Source: Straminergon stramineum (taxonomy: Eukaryota; Streptophyta; Bryopsida; Hypnales; Calliergonaceae). Taken from it: DNA of 64,000 bases. Of this stretch, positions 14,320 through 26,119 are shown piece by piece (position 1 is the first letter of the stretch; each line of letters starts with the position of its first letter). Made by a program: the position numbers and the translations under genes. Below the pieces are notes generated by a model, which searched no databases, was not told the DNA's origin, and was given only the letters and a program-made list of their open reading frames with translations. The stretch lies in NCBI GenBank assembly GCA_963920665.1, contig OY987263.1, forward strand, positions 45,109,218 through 45,173,217. The letters are read 5' to 3'.

Positions 14320-14660
14320 ACTACAAAAAAACTATAATTTAACTAGAAAAGAATCAAAGGTCTACTACAAAACAACTACTATGCAATTAGAAATGAATTG
14401 GAAGACGACTAGAAAACAACTACAAAACCAATATAATTCAATTAAAGTGTAATTAGAAAACAACTAGAAAAGACTACAATATGACTAGACAACAACTTTA
14501 GTACAACTAGAAGACAACTAGAGAATGATTAGAAACTTTTAGAAACAAGTCATTTTCTAGTTGTTTTGTAGTTATTTTTTATTTGTTCTATAGTTGTTTC
14601 CTAGTTATTTTGTAGTTGTTTCTAAGCCATTCCTAAAATTGTTTTCCAATTGTCTTATAT
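14320..14660. repeat. Degenerate CAACTAGAAAA-type repeat with opposite-strand half
   Basis: The first two thirds contain many variants of CAACTAGAAAA/CAACTACAAAA. The last third carries the complementary motif TTTTGTAGTTG/TTTTCTAGTTG. The whole is therefore a loose inverted array able to fold back. It lies about 220 bp before a CACTA-type element. No coding potential is seen. Confidence 0.6.
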
Positions 14661-15167
14661 CAAAAGTCCCATATCAATTGTTAAGATTACCATTAGGTTG
14701 GGCATATAAGACTTGTAAGTTGTTATGCTCTTGTATGATGAATTCTATTAATAGAATATAAGAAATCTATAATTTGTAAATTTCAATAGTTTGTAAATTT
14801 TTACATTTTGTAGATTTCAAAATCTAAGAATTCTACAAGTTGCAAATGAAATACAAACAAGTCGCACTGAAGTCACATATCACTACAAGAAAAAGGGGTA
14901 TTATAAGTGAAGTTTTTAGTCAAAATATGCATATTTAAAGGTCAAGTGTTTTAAGCACGGATTACTTAAAATGTGCTCTCTAGGACATACATTAAAATAC
15001 CTTACTAGAAGTCTTGCGCTTGTCCTTTCAGTAATTTTTGTCATGCTTAAAAGACAATTTCAAATTTTCAGCAAGAATTGAAACTAAGACAAAGTCAATT
15101 TCAATACAAGGTCCATGTGTCACCCATCTACTTGCCCAACAAGGCAATCCACTAGCCATGTGGTTCC

Positions 15168-15222
15168 AAGGGGGTTTGAACCTTGCACCCTTTGGCTAGT
15201 AGGACAAGGCCCTTCGCCATAA
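15168..15222 (-). promoter_or_regulatory. tRNA-like A-box/B-box pair (SINE-like promoter)
   Basis: On the minus strand TATGGCGAAGG (A-box-like) is followed about 30 bp later by GGTTCAAACCC, a good match to the internal B box of RNA polymerase III promoters. Spacing is as in tRNA genes and tRNA-derived SINEs, but no cloverleaf is convincing and no 3' tail was delimited. It lies inside the 1.1 kb CACTA element. Confidence 0.35.
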
Positions 15223-15301
15223 CACCATGCATACACGTACATGATGATAAATTGATTATAATGTCATTTATTTAGTTGTTTTCTATCCTTGGTGAATTCA
15301 T

Positions 15302-15645
15302 CAGACTTCAGATGCCATTTAGGCATAGTAAAACAGTTTTTTTTGAAAAACTTTAGACTAAGAAAAGTTGAAGAATCAAGCTGTATTTCACCTCCAAAAA
15401 TCCGTTTGCAATTTCAAGTCTCTAATCAAAAGTTATGGACAAAATTCAGAGAGGATGTTTAAAAGTGTTTAAAAATTTGTTCATTCCAACCCCTTTCTGA
15501 AATTCGTCCATAACTTTTGAGTGGACACTCAAAATTGCAAACGGATTTTTGGAGGTGAAAGTTAGATTGATTTTACAACTTTTGTTAGTCCAAATGTTTT
15601 TGAAAAAATGTGTTTTACCATGCCTAAATGGACCCTGAAGTCTGC
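15302..15645. repeat. Long imperfect palindrome (hairpin) inside CACTA element
   Basis: The left arm from CAGACTTCAG and the right arm ending CTGAAGTCTG are reverse complements over about 165 nt with mismatches. The best block around CACCTCCAAAAATCCGTTTG is near perfect. The loop is about 15-30 nt near 15,473. A transcript would form a long hairpin, a typical source of small RNAs. Coding frames across it are a by-product of the palindrome. Confidence 0.8.
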
Positions 15646-15988
15646 TGATTTCAAAAATTAAAGTTCCATTGTTCATAGAAAATTTATTTGACACTTTTGT
15701 ACTAAAGTGAACATGTTGATTTTTTTGGTGACTTAAATTGCGACTTAAAACACGACTTGAAATCAAACTTAAAAAAGTGACTTAAAATGCGACTTAAAAT
15801 GCAACTTGAAAATATGACTTAAAATGCGACTTAAAATGCAACTTTGTATTCATTCACATGACCAATTAGCAAAACATGCCTAAATGTACATACAAAAAAA
15901 TTTCAGCTTGACCTTTCAGCAAGAAAATTGAATTTTCAGTACTTTCATACTAAAAACCCACTTAAATATACCCCAATCTCTTGTAGTG

Positions 15989-16155
15989 TATTAATTGCAA
16001 ATGAGTCATTGACAAGTCACAAATGAATTGCAAACGAGTCATACATTAGTCGCAAACAAGTATGACTCGTTTGCAAATGAGTCACTGACAAGTCACAAAT
16101 GAGTTGCAAATGAGTCATACATTAGTCACAAACAAGTACGACTCGTTTGCACATA
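15989..16155. repeat. Short tandem repeats of AGTCACAAATGAGTTGCAAA type
   Basis: Variants of GAGTCACAAATGAGTTGC and CAAACAAGTATGACTCGTTT recur several times and continue the sequence that flanks the left side of the 1.1 kb CACTA element. The element therefore inserted into this array. Confidence 0.65.
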
Positions 16156-17580
16156 AGCAAATACCATCTTGACCAACAAATACCATGTATGCAACCACGT
16201 CATAAGAGTTCATCGACGAAGTTTCAAATAAGTTGCCGAATGAGAAATAACCCCTTTTCACTATGCAACTACAATTTGACATGTGACTTGTCCACGACCA
16301 CTGTGGGGCTTCAAATTATTACCAATTGCAAATTTCTAATGCAATCCTGTAGATATGAGATTGTATGGATGAAAATTTCATTTTTGTTTTGAGGTGCAAA
16401 TGAAGATCATTTTATCTTTGGTTTTAGGTCTTACGAATATTTGATGGTAGGTGATTTGAGGAATTGCCACGGGAATTCAAGTAAACAATGGATGAGTTTT
16501 GAATGCTTAGACTGGAGAGGATTTGGACAGTTGCTTAAGCTGCATTGATAAGTGATTTTCATTTTTCCTTCTCTCTCTCTCTTCTTTTTTTCTAGTGTAT
16601 GTGTGAGTTTTGGAAGACTTTTGTGATTTTGTTGATAATTTTTGTATAATAAGAAGCTTAAAGTATATATTTTAAATTGTGTGTAAGTCACAATGATTGG
16701 GCATTATTGTGTGAGAGGAATTATTATTTGTTATGCTTAAAGCAATTGTTTATGATTGTGTGAGGGTTTAGTTAAATCATTTGGTTTGTTTGTATAAGCT
16801 TGTAGCAATGTGTAATCTTGTTAAGGCTCGAAGCAATTGTTTGAGTGAGAAGATGGAAGCTTTAGCAAATGTCTATGAGAATTTCTATAAAATGGTTGTA
16901 CTAGTCTATGAAAACTTTGAGTGTTGTGTGTGATGATTATACTTAGAAGTAGAATTATGAGTAGTGTATGTAATTCAAGTTAATAACATGTGTATGCATT
17001 GTGAGTGAGCTTGAAGGTTATATTGATGGAGATTGTTTGATAGCTTAATGCAAGTTGTAATTGAATTATTTATTGAGTGCATAATTATTGTGGTTGTATG
17101 TGAGAATCTTAGAGATTGGATGTGGTAAGAAATTATGAGTATATTGAGGGATTGGATAAGTGATTACTAAGTTAATAGCTTGAAGCTATATCAATGTTCA
17201 TGTGTTTGAATCTAAATTGATAAGAAGTATGGAAATAGTCTCAGTAATTGTTAGTTGTGTGACTATGAGCAAAAAAATAATTGTTTAATTCTATAGTGAA
17301 TTAGTGAGAGATTAAAATTGGACTATTTAGATAGAATGGCTTAAGGAAATTAGTACAGTAATGCTACAAGCAAATGTGTAGATTGAAGATGAACCGTAAA
17401 AATGATCACTAATGGAGTATATGGTATAGATGCTTAAAGCAAATTAGGATAAATTATGCTATAAGCAATATCAAGACTATGATGGTTTGAATGAAGTTGA
17501 AAATACTAACTATGATTTCTTGAATGAATTGAGAGATGCTTTAAGTGCATTATGTGAGCCTATGCTTTAAGTCAATTGTG
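16156..17580. other. AT-rich stretch with recurring 'gcttaaagcaat' words
   Basis: No gene is recognised. Words such as CTTAAAGCAA, GCTTGAAGC and TATGAGTA recur irregularly, suggesting old degenerate tandem DNA. Confidence 0.35.
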
Positions 17581-17584
17581 AGTG

Positions 17585-18935
17585 TTTCAAACTCCACCTT
17601 TTAAATTAAAACATGCACACAAGTTCTAGCAGCTTGTTAAATCAGTTACCTTAGGGTGTTTTTAATCTAAGTTCAATTTGCGCCTTCCAAGCAATGGACA
17701 CTTTGTTTTTAATATCCTAATTGAATTCAAATCATGTAAATCCTAAAACTATTGAACTATGGTTAACTAAGTCAAATACCTAATGAAAAGATGAATTCAA
17801 ACTAAAATTAATCTAATCTAACTTGTAGAATGTAAATTGCTCTTTCCAAGATGATAAAGCAAGTTCGATTATGACTTTCCTAGTGAAAGAAATGAATGGA
17901 TGAAATATTGACCCCTAAACTACCTTGCAATCTTCATCTACTAAATAAAAATAGTAAAATTAATCCAAATAAATCCAAATAAATCCAAATTTTAGGGTTG
18001 AATTCTTAATGATGTTAATTACGTAATCCTAAGACTAAACGTAATTTGACAAATAATCAAAGAACTTCATCTAGATTAGGACCAATCTTCATCCTACCTT
18101 TTCATATTTAAAACTAAAGTAATTTTAAAATGAGAATAGATTTTGGAATCTCCAAAAGATTCTTTAATGGATTTCTAATTTAAATGATTCTTTAGAGATT
18201 CTTTGGAGATTCTTTTTTAATTATCTTCTAATCTAACCTAAATTAAACTTTCTATTCTAAATTATTATTTTCAGGATTTTTATGTTTTTAAGATTAAATT
18301 TCAAAAATTACCTTTCCAACAAGGCAAAACACTCGAATACTAGATTCCTAATGAGAAAGTTATTAATGGATGAAATTTGTTTAAAAATTTAGCGAATTAA
18401 ATTTCATTCATTAATTACTCTTGATCTAAGAAAACAATTGTAATTCTTAATTAATCTAAAATTTCCAAATCCTCTCACGATTCTAAGATTTTTTTGTTTG
18501 ATTCTTTTGGATGAAAATATTAATTTTTCATCCAAATTTCAAATAAAATCTATTTAATTGTAAATGGTTAAATTTTTAATTATTTTCTAAATTAAAACCT
18601 TATTCAAATTTTTTTAAGGTTAATATTCTTTTCTAATTTTCCGAAAGTTTTCTACGGTTTATTCTATTGAACAAATTTTTTAATCAATTGAAAATCAAAA
18701 AAACAAAATACGAAGAGTATTAACGTACCTTTTCCATAAAGGGGTTGATTGTACCATCCTCGAGAATCATGAGATCAATTGTTTCGAAGTGACCCGCTCC
18801 CTCCTCATCCATTTTGGCTAATCTAGGGTGCAAGTTGAAATTAATCCTTGTTCATTGTTGTATTTTTTGTTTTAACTTTGTTTTTCCTACTAATAGTTAT
18901 GGGATTTTATTAATTTTGGTTGTATTTGAGACAAT
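17585..18935 (-). repeat. Dispersed repeat R, copy 1
   Basis: The stretch is similar over its whole length to 35,205-36,370 in the same orientation. The best-conserved ends are a block containing TTTGCGCCTTCCAAGCAATG and the exon-like block at 18,729-18,812. The interior is AT-rich and also alignable. The two copies lie 17.6 kb apart. They could be two copies of one element or the long terminal repeats of a large old element; I saw no tRNA primer site or polypurine tract to prove the latter. Confidence 0.75.
18729..18812 (-). CDS. Conserved 28-codon first-exon candidate in repeat R copy 1
   Basis: The minus strand has an ATG frame of exactly 28 codons, with MDEEGAGHF at the start and LMILEDGTI in the middle. 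It is followed directly by the consensus splice donor G/GTACGTTAAT. The second repeat copy carries the same exon (27 codons, one in-frame codon shorter) and the same donor. I cannot identify the next exon with confidence; a candidate lies near 17,700 at a conserved block. The product is unknown and the peptide matches no family I recognise. It lies divergent to the kinase-like relic that begins about 150-300 bp to the right. Confidence 0.45.
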
Positions 18936-19109
18936 CCCTAATTAATTGCAAAGTATTCTTGATGAAATGCATTGTGGCGTTTTACGAGACAAAGAATATA
19001 GTGTCCCTTGACACTAAATATGTGTGATATCAAGAGGATTGCATTGACAAATTCAAGATGGATAGGAAGCAGAGGATGTTGGATGCCTTGAACGTGCTGC
19101 GATGGCATT

Positions 19110-20226
19110 ATGAAACGGAAAAGAAGAATTTTCTTCAATTCTTGGAAAAAAAGGGCACATGATGCATTATGGAATGCCAAAATTATGATGGAGAAGTGGG
19201 GGAAGGAGCACCGCGCAAATGATGAAGCTTTTAAGCATGTCATTATGAAAGTGGACATGTTTACAAAGAGGTGCAAACCATTTGCTAGGGGCCAGAATAG
19301 AATAGGGTCAGTGAATTGGTGGAATAGTAGGGATGGAATTTTACAAGTACAAAATACATATCGCCTTCTAGTAGCGCTTTCAGAAACAGCCATGGTCATT
19401 GCCCAAGATAACAGAGTCATGCAGGGTGGCTATGTACCAATCTGGAGGGTCTGAATTGAAGGATGTACTCAAATTCATCCATCATGGGAGTTTGAAGCAA
19501 AAACGTCTCTCTAAAAAGGTCGACATCCAGAACTTATGAAGTCGGAATTTTGAGTCCATGGCTATGAGGATTCTACACGATGGAGCAATACGCTTTTTTG
19601 CAGTCTATGCAAGAAAGAATGAAGGGTACTCATTTTGGTGGAACGGCGGTGCTTTGCATGAAATGTTGAAAATGGATAACGATTATTTAGACAACATATC
19701 CATTCGACTGTTATATAACCCCCGTATAACAGAAGAAGAAATCCTTGGTGCTGGGCGTCTCAAGCGATGGAGAGACAAACATACGGAGCTTGCTTGCGCA
19801 TTGTTGAATATCATGAGTGTGGTGCACATTGTTGGACATCTATACAATGACATTTCTCCAGAAAACATTATGTTTCATTTTCCCGAAGATGAGTAATGGG
19901 TTTACATTGGAGTTTGTGATTGGTGGATGACTACTGTTATTACTGACCCGAAGAAGTCAATGTATACATTCACTTCAACAAACGAGCGGGACGAAGCTTT
20001 GCGGAGGAGGTGGTGGGTGGATTCCACCATTACATATGTGTATAGAAGAGATGCAAATGTCGAGAATATACCAAGCCTTTCCAAGAAATCCGAAGAGTTT
20101 TCTGTTGGTCAACTAGTGCAAAAGATCAACAAGGAATGCATGTTGGAGGCATACCACAAGTTGCAACTCAAATCCAATGGTTCACATGTGAAGTACCCCC
20201 ATAAAGATTTTGCACTTCTGTTTTAG
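19110..20226 (+). pseudogene. Decayed protein-kinase-like gene, copy 1
   Basis: This is a degraded relative of the kinase-like gene at 44,601-46,143. In order it keeps a glycine-loop-like segment (GGYVPIWRV), a VAIK-like lysine (FEAKTSL), a hinge-like segment with SFWWNGGALHEML, and a catalytic loop HLYNDISPENIMFHF whose Asp and Asn match the kinase D and N. A CDWW segment stands where kinases have DFG. The frame is broken by TGA (19,452) and TAA (about 19,513), a frameshift between about 19,510 and 19,560, and TAA at 19,894-19,896 between the catalytic and metal-binding segments. C-terminal helical sequence continues to 20,226. The family is assigned from motif order only; the substrate is unknown. 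It cannot encode a full product. Confidence 0.7.
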
Positions 20227-20229
20227 AGG

Positions 20230-22739
20230 TACTTGGAACGAATTTCGAAGGGCAAGAGTACTTTGGTGCAAATCATCTTCAAATTTACTTTTTCGTTTAA
20301 TTGGCCGATACTAGATGAACACTTCCGCAATTCATATTGAACTTCAACCATGTGTCCATGTCATATATAACTCATGTTTTTATATTTTTTGTAGAGGCAA
20401 AGTAGTACGTATGCGGATTATATAGTTATATACTTACATAGCATGTATGCACGACTTTCATCATCCTGAATGAATGCCAATGTTATTTGAATTAGACGTG
20501 TGCTTATAATTGATGAACATGTTGTAAACTTCAAATTGGTAATGATTTTGGAATTGTTAGAATCCTCCACATTGTTTGGCAATATTGGCTTTCATGAAAA
20601 GCACGAAATCATGACATTATGAGAAGTGCAATTCTTTGAGTTGATGGTTGTTGGATTGTCAAGTTTTTGTTTTAAATTGTAGGATTTGTCAATCCATTAT
20701 GTATGGTTGAAGATATTGAAGAAGGCAATGTAAATGGAACCCTTAAGCTTTTGTAAGTTTATCACTTCAATAGTTGAATTCAAATTAACCTTTGAAGAAC
20801 TATGGTCCCCTTGGTGTTAAAATGAGCTTTGGTGAATTGGGGCAGTTTCCATAACCTCAATTAAGTCCATTTTTGGTTACAATTTGTGGAAATTATGCTT
20901 CGAATGGAATTATGAAATTTTAGGTACGTATGTAGCCACGTACTAGATGAATTTTCATTTTTCATTTTTCATTGTAAATTTCTAATAATTTTGTGAAGAT
21001 CGAAAAATTCATAAGCTTTGTGGGAATATAATCTTTTCCATTAAATCACTAATCCACTATCAATTCCTTAAACCCAAAGTTATGACTAAAGTGGCTAGGA
21101 AGCTCCAAATAGGGGACAAAAGGAGGAAAAACAAATTTGAAAATCTTTGAAGTAGGAAAATACAATCTTTTTTTGTAGAGAATATAATTTTGTCGTTTTG
21201 AAAAGCTTTAATTCATTTAATTTAGACTCCTTATGAGGAAGTTATAGGCATTTTGAGGACTTATAACATCTTCATGAAAGATGATTTTTTTATTTTTTTA
21301 TTTTTTTTGAAGATCCTCAAGTCAAATAGTCAATTCTCCTCTTTAACACCTAAATGTCCAAGGAACTAGATTATGGTGTTTCGAAAATTTTGAAGTCTAG
21401 TTTTAGGATCAAAAGGTTGATTTTAAAAATAAAAGATTATGATTTTTTTATTGAAGATTTTTTGCAAGGATGCCCATTGCAATCTTGACTTCATGTAGTG
21501 TTGAAGTCTCTTGGAAATGAGACTCAAATACACTTGATCTTGGAGGTAAAAACAGTTATCACATTAGAAATTCATTTATAAAAATTGTAGAATAGATTTT
21601 GAAAAACTTCAAATTGATTGGGGTTGTGCATGCTAGGCCCTATAACCTCATATTTTTTTAGTGACCAACTTTTTAGAGTTCACATGCAAAAAGTGAATTG
21701 AAAATTTTTCATAATTTTTACACCCTCATGATCAAAGATTATAATCTTTCAATCTCTAAGTGATATTATTATGTTTTCTTTTCGTATGTGATCTCTAACA
21801 AGTCTACTTAGAATTTGTATAGTCACAATACAACCAAACATTTGTGCAACCTTGGCCATAACCATCAATTAAGGAGTTTTCCTCTAGATAGCAATGGAAA
21901 CTTTAAGAGGTTAGGGTGAGATGCTAGAAAATGCAATTAGGAGAAAATTAGGGAAAATTCTAGGGAAAAAATGGGGAGTTAAAACTAAAAAGAGGTTAAG
22001 CAAGATTTGGTAGAGTAACCAAATTAGGCTAACGGTAAAATGATGACAAAATGAAAAACAAAAATGAAAAATGAAAATGAAAACAAAAGACTAGAAGTAG
22101 GAAATGAAACTAAAGTAAATTAAAAACTAAAAAACTAAAAAATAATAAAAAAACACAAAAGAAGTTAGTTAGACTAAAACTATGACTAAAACACTAGTGT
22201 AGTGAGTAAAACACTAAAATAGTGTTAGAAACGCTAAAATAGGATTTTACAGTAAGTTAGAGGATTTTACAGTAATTTAGGGGGTGGAACACTAAAATAG
22301 CGCAATTTACACTAAATTAGCAGATTTATAGTAACCTAGCACGATTTGCACTAATTTGGCGCATTTTGCACCAAATTAGTGGATTAATTGTGAATTAGTG
22401 TAGGATGAAAGTAATTAGGTAAATTTAATCTGTTAGAAAGTTGGATATAGGCAAAATTAGGGTTTGGAGCCCTCTTTCTTTCAATTTTTCAAGGACTTGT
22501 GGGTAGGATGTGTTTTTGAGAGCTTGGTGAAGAAATGTGATGAAAAATGGAAGAAAAAAATATTAGGAAGGAATTGCAATGCATTAGGGTTAGAGGTAGG
22601 CAATTTGTTCAGTAGATTCACTCACTTTATGAGCAAAATCGATGAAAATAGAGAGTGTTGGAGGCCATCTTGAAGGCTGATTTTTGGATTATGGGCAAAT
22701 TTTAGGGATTTTGTGTGGATTAGGAAGGATTTCGGAGTT
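20230..22739. other. AT-rich DNA with irregular short repeats
   Basis: No gene is recognised. From about 22,180 to 22,400 variants of ACACTAAAATAG and TTTGCACTAAATTAG recur as a degenerate tandem array. A 69-codon plus frame at 22,464-22,673 has no support. Confidence 0.4.
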
Positions 22740-23345
22740 GAGAATGAGAGCATCTACTTTGGATAAGGATATTGGGGGCATGACAACGAATTTGGGTCTG
22801 AAAATTAATGGATAGATGTGGGGCAAAGTCAAGCTCCCAAAGAACCTAATCTTGAGTCATTTGGAGGAGAATTGAAGCAATGGTGGCCAATTTCTTGGAA
22901 GGAGGTCGGCTGCCATTCAGATGAAGAGAGACAACTTTGAGGGAGGATATTGGAGGCTTCACAATTCAATTGAGCATGAAATTTGGTGAGAAAATGAAAA
23001 AATAAGTTAGGTTCCTAAAGAGACTAATCTTGAGTCATTTGAAAGAAAACTGAAGCAATGGTGGCCGTTTCCATGACAAGAGGTGTGCTGCCGCTTAAGT
23101 ATGGAGCAACAACTTTAAAGGAGGATATTGGAGGCATCACAATTCATTTGAGTATGAATTTTGGTGAGATGATTTTAGACTAAGTTAGGTTTCCAACAAG
23201 CTTGGTTTTGGACCATTTGGATAAAAATTGAGGTGGTGGTGATCAATTGAGTCCAAAGGTGTTGGCTTCCATTGCAACTTTGGGCAGCTCAAGTAGGTCA
23301 GGTTTGGAGGTTGATAGTGGAGTGACCCCAACGAATTAAGATTTG
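22740..23345. repeat. Tandem repeat, about 178-bp unit, four diverged copies
   Basis: The phrase GGATATTGGAGGCxTCACAA recurs at about 22,763, 22,942, 23,120 and (weakly) 23,297. The phrase CTTGAGTCATTTG with GAAGCAATGGTGGCC recurs with the same spacing. A unit of about 178 bp is within the nucleosome-sized range common for plant satellites, but with only four diverged copies here this is a local array. Confidence 0.7.
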
Positions 23346-24249
23346 AATTTTAGAAGGGAATTCAAGCTTGAAGTCAGCTCTCCAAAGAGACAAAGATCAA
23401 AGGAATCGAAGCTTGGATGAGGCGTTGGTAGCCATTCTAGTAAAGCAGGGTCTGCTACCATGGTAGCAACGGTTCGTTTGTCCTCCCCTTCTTTCCCTTT
23501 GATGAGTTGAACCATGTTAGTACCTTGTTAGCTAATTTTTAGGTGAAGATTGAAGATAGTGCTTCTTAAGACAATTGTGATAGTAACCACAAGGTTTTCT
23601 CTTGACCCTTGGGCATGAGCATGGAATTGTGAATGGTGAATTAGTCACCCAAAATTATTCATCATGATTGAACTACTTCCAACATACTTAGGGTACAAGT
23701 TTGTATGAAATAGACTCTTAGGTGATTGCATGGTGTGAGTGAAAGTCAAGGCCTATGGATAAATTTGCGTATGTAATCATGATTTCATAGGAGTGTGATC
23801 CAAGTTAAGGTCACCAAGGAATTTGTGTATGCCTAAGAATGGAACCATGGAGTCATGGAGAAGGTGCTAATTGGATGTCAATGCAGGGTGAATTAGAGTA
23901 GTAGTAGATTTGTGATTGTTGTTTGGAATATGTAGTATACATAAATTGGATGCTGGAATTATTCGTGGGGGTGCAATTAAACCTATTTGGAAGTGATACT
24001 TATCAATTTTTAGTGGTTTTTTGTCAATGCATGTGGGATTGGGAGTTTTGGTGAATGGGTGTGTTGTAATTAGTTTTTAGGACTCTAATTGTTCCATTTT
24101 GGGATCCAATTTGGAGATTATTGGTCCAGGAGGTTGTTCAAACCTCTTAGAATACGTTCTAGGAGTATGTGGTGATTTTAGGACACATAATTGGGTGATT
24201 TAGGGGTGCTCCCCCTCTTTCACTTAACCCATTTAGTTAAAAATTTATT

Positions 24250-26115
24250 ACAAAAAATTGTGGAGTGCATTTCTTGGAAGGCAATTTAGGTAGGGGTCCC
24301 ATACACTCCCCGTCGACCAACTCTAGGGGGGTTCTTTGCCTTGCGATGAAAAAGCCTCATACCAAAAATTGGGTAAGCGCTCACCTAATCCCAGACTCTA
24401 CATCGAGGTCTGTACAACTTCTGGCCGGGGTTGTCTTAGATGATGCAGTGACCTTGGCGTCGGATGAATTTCTGGTGGTTGCCACCCTTCAAGCTTTGCT
24501 CTACAGCTCCCTTCCGAATTCGTATTATCCCTCTCTTTGGATTGAACTAATAGTGTCGCCCCTCGTCTTAAAGTGACCCCACATCCTAATCCTCGTAGCC
24601 GACCATTACCAGGATTTTGCGCCTCTTCCATGCCAACATTGTTGGAATGTTGTTGTCCCTGTCCTACCCCTTGTGTTTGTCTACGTCCTTGTTCCCAAAG
24701 TGGCATCTCCTCCTCTAACATGTGCTGTGTAAAAATGGTCTATTCCCTTTTGTCACCTTCGTCATCAAATCCGACTCCCAATTCAAGTCCAACTAACATG
24801 CAACTTGATTCATATCAAAATCATGTGGCCTAGTTGAATTTGCTAAACCCTGTCCCCTAGCACGCCCAATTCTTCTATCCCCTACTAAATCCGGTCTGCC
24901 CCTCTTCCATGACCATTTCCCTGGCCACGCCCCCTATTGCTTGTTGATTTAGGACGAGAGTGGCATCCCAATAAAGTTGAGATGGGGTATCGCAAGTGCC
25001 TTGGAGCCTCCAACTCAAATTCGACTGCCTTGTCTACGAATCGAGTAGGGATCTGCTTGCATGCAAGGTTGGTCATGCTCATTGTCATTATCCAATTGCT
25101 TGAACCGCCCAGTACCTCTCCGACCATCAGGAATGTCGTAGCCTAGAATCAAGCTTGAATTCAAATTAGGCCACCACTTCCTATTAATGAATTCATTGAC
25201 AATTGTTGGCAACCCATCAGGATGTCCCTTGGGAATGCGATGGTACACCTCTAATGCTCGAAAACATTGTCTGCGAAATAGATACCACCAGGAATTCCCA
25301 ATGGATTGGCGCGGCTAATAATGATTGTGGAAGGGCTCAACGAGTCCCAAGAAAAACTGTTCCTACAAGCAGGACTTCAATGTGGCCACCTACTAGGGTG
25401 TCGTGTGGTATTGCTCCACAGCCTTGGCCTTCACGGTGGCTTTAATTTGCGCCACTTCTTCAAGTGCAACCCTGAATTTTGTCAATGTTCGTAGAGCTTT
25501 GTTAGTGCCCCCCTCTCTTGCTCTAACTCTCGCCATGCTGCCGACTTTCTAATAGTATTGGCAATGGTCTCCACCGCCAAATGTTGTACTCTAAGCGTGA
25601 TGATCCCTTTGCAAAACACTCCACTCAAAGCGACGATTTTGAAGCATGGACAACCACAATATCCCCAACAAATGGCGTTGAAGCTCCAAAGAAGTGGACT
25701 ACGTACTCCCAACTTCAAAGCCCTAAATGCCAGCCCACTCTCAGAAATCGAGCACATCTCGTTGTCATGGCTATCGATTCCATGACTACCATGTACCCAA
25801 AATGTAGTACACAAACGCCGAAATTGCACTCATAGCTCGAAACCACCAAGCCGCTCACATACTCTAAGGGTGGAAAATGACCTTGTCTACAACAGTCTTC
25901 ATTGTAACTTGCGCACCAAACCACTCCTCCAATGGTATGAAATCACTTGTAGTCGGTGGCCCCGGTTGTGTTTTCTCATTACAATGTGCAATAAATGCAC
26001 TTCTTGTATCCAACCATCCCTAGCCGTCCACTCACTTAGATGTACATTGTCCAGACCATTGATTGCCCACTCCTGGGTGGTCATTGAAGTCCCCTCCTCC
26101 TACCCTGTATGTTGT
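24250..26115 (-). pseudogene. Degenerate coding-like region, unknown family
   Basis: This 1.9 kb block is richer in GC than its flanks. Several overlapping minus-strand frames of 60-115 codons have protein-like composition, for example one with WAINGLDNVHLSEW and one with an RGRGQGNGHGRG stretch near 24,910. Stops and frame changes interrupt them repeatedly, so at best it is a relic of an element-borne gene. A plus-strand reading is equally broken. I recognise no catalytic motif. The glycine-arginine stretch could be a nucleic-acid-binding tail, but that is speculation. Confidence 0.3.
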
Positions 26116-26119
26116 TTTT

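Larger units (their letters stand above)
14881..15988. mobile_element. Non-autonomous CACTA (En/Spm-type) element, 1.1 kb
   Basis: The left terminus starts CACTACAAGAAAAAGGGGTA and the right terminus, reverse-complemented, starts CACTACAAGAGATTGGGGTA. The match continues into AAGTG..GTTTTTAG, so the imperfect terminal inverted repeats are about 38 bp. The element is flanked by the 3-bp direct repeat TAT (14,878-14,880 and 15,989-15,991). CACTA termini with a 3-bp target duplication define the superfamily. No transposase is encoded, so it would need one in trans. Short repeats of GACTTAAAATGC occur near the right end (15,730-15,845), the position where CACTA transposases bind in studied plants. 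The interior holds a long hairpin and a tRNA-like promoter. Confidence 0.9.

Noticed and set aside
15446..15766. 106-codon minus-strand frame
   Set aside because: It runs through the long palindrome of the 1.1 kb CACTA element and has no coding signature.
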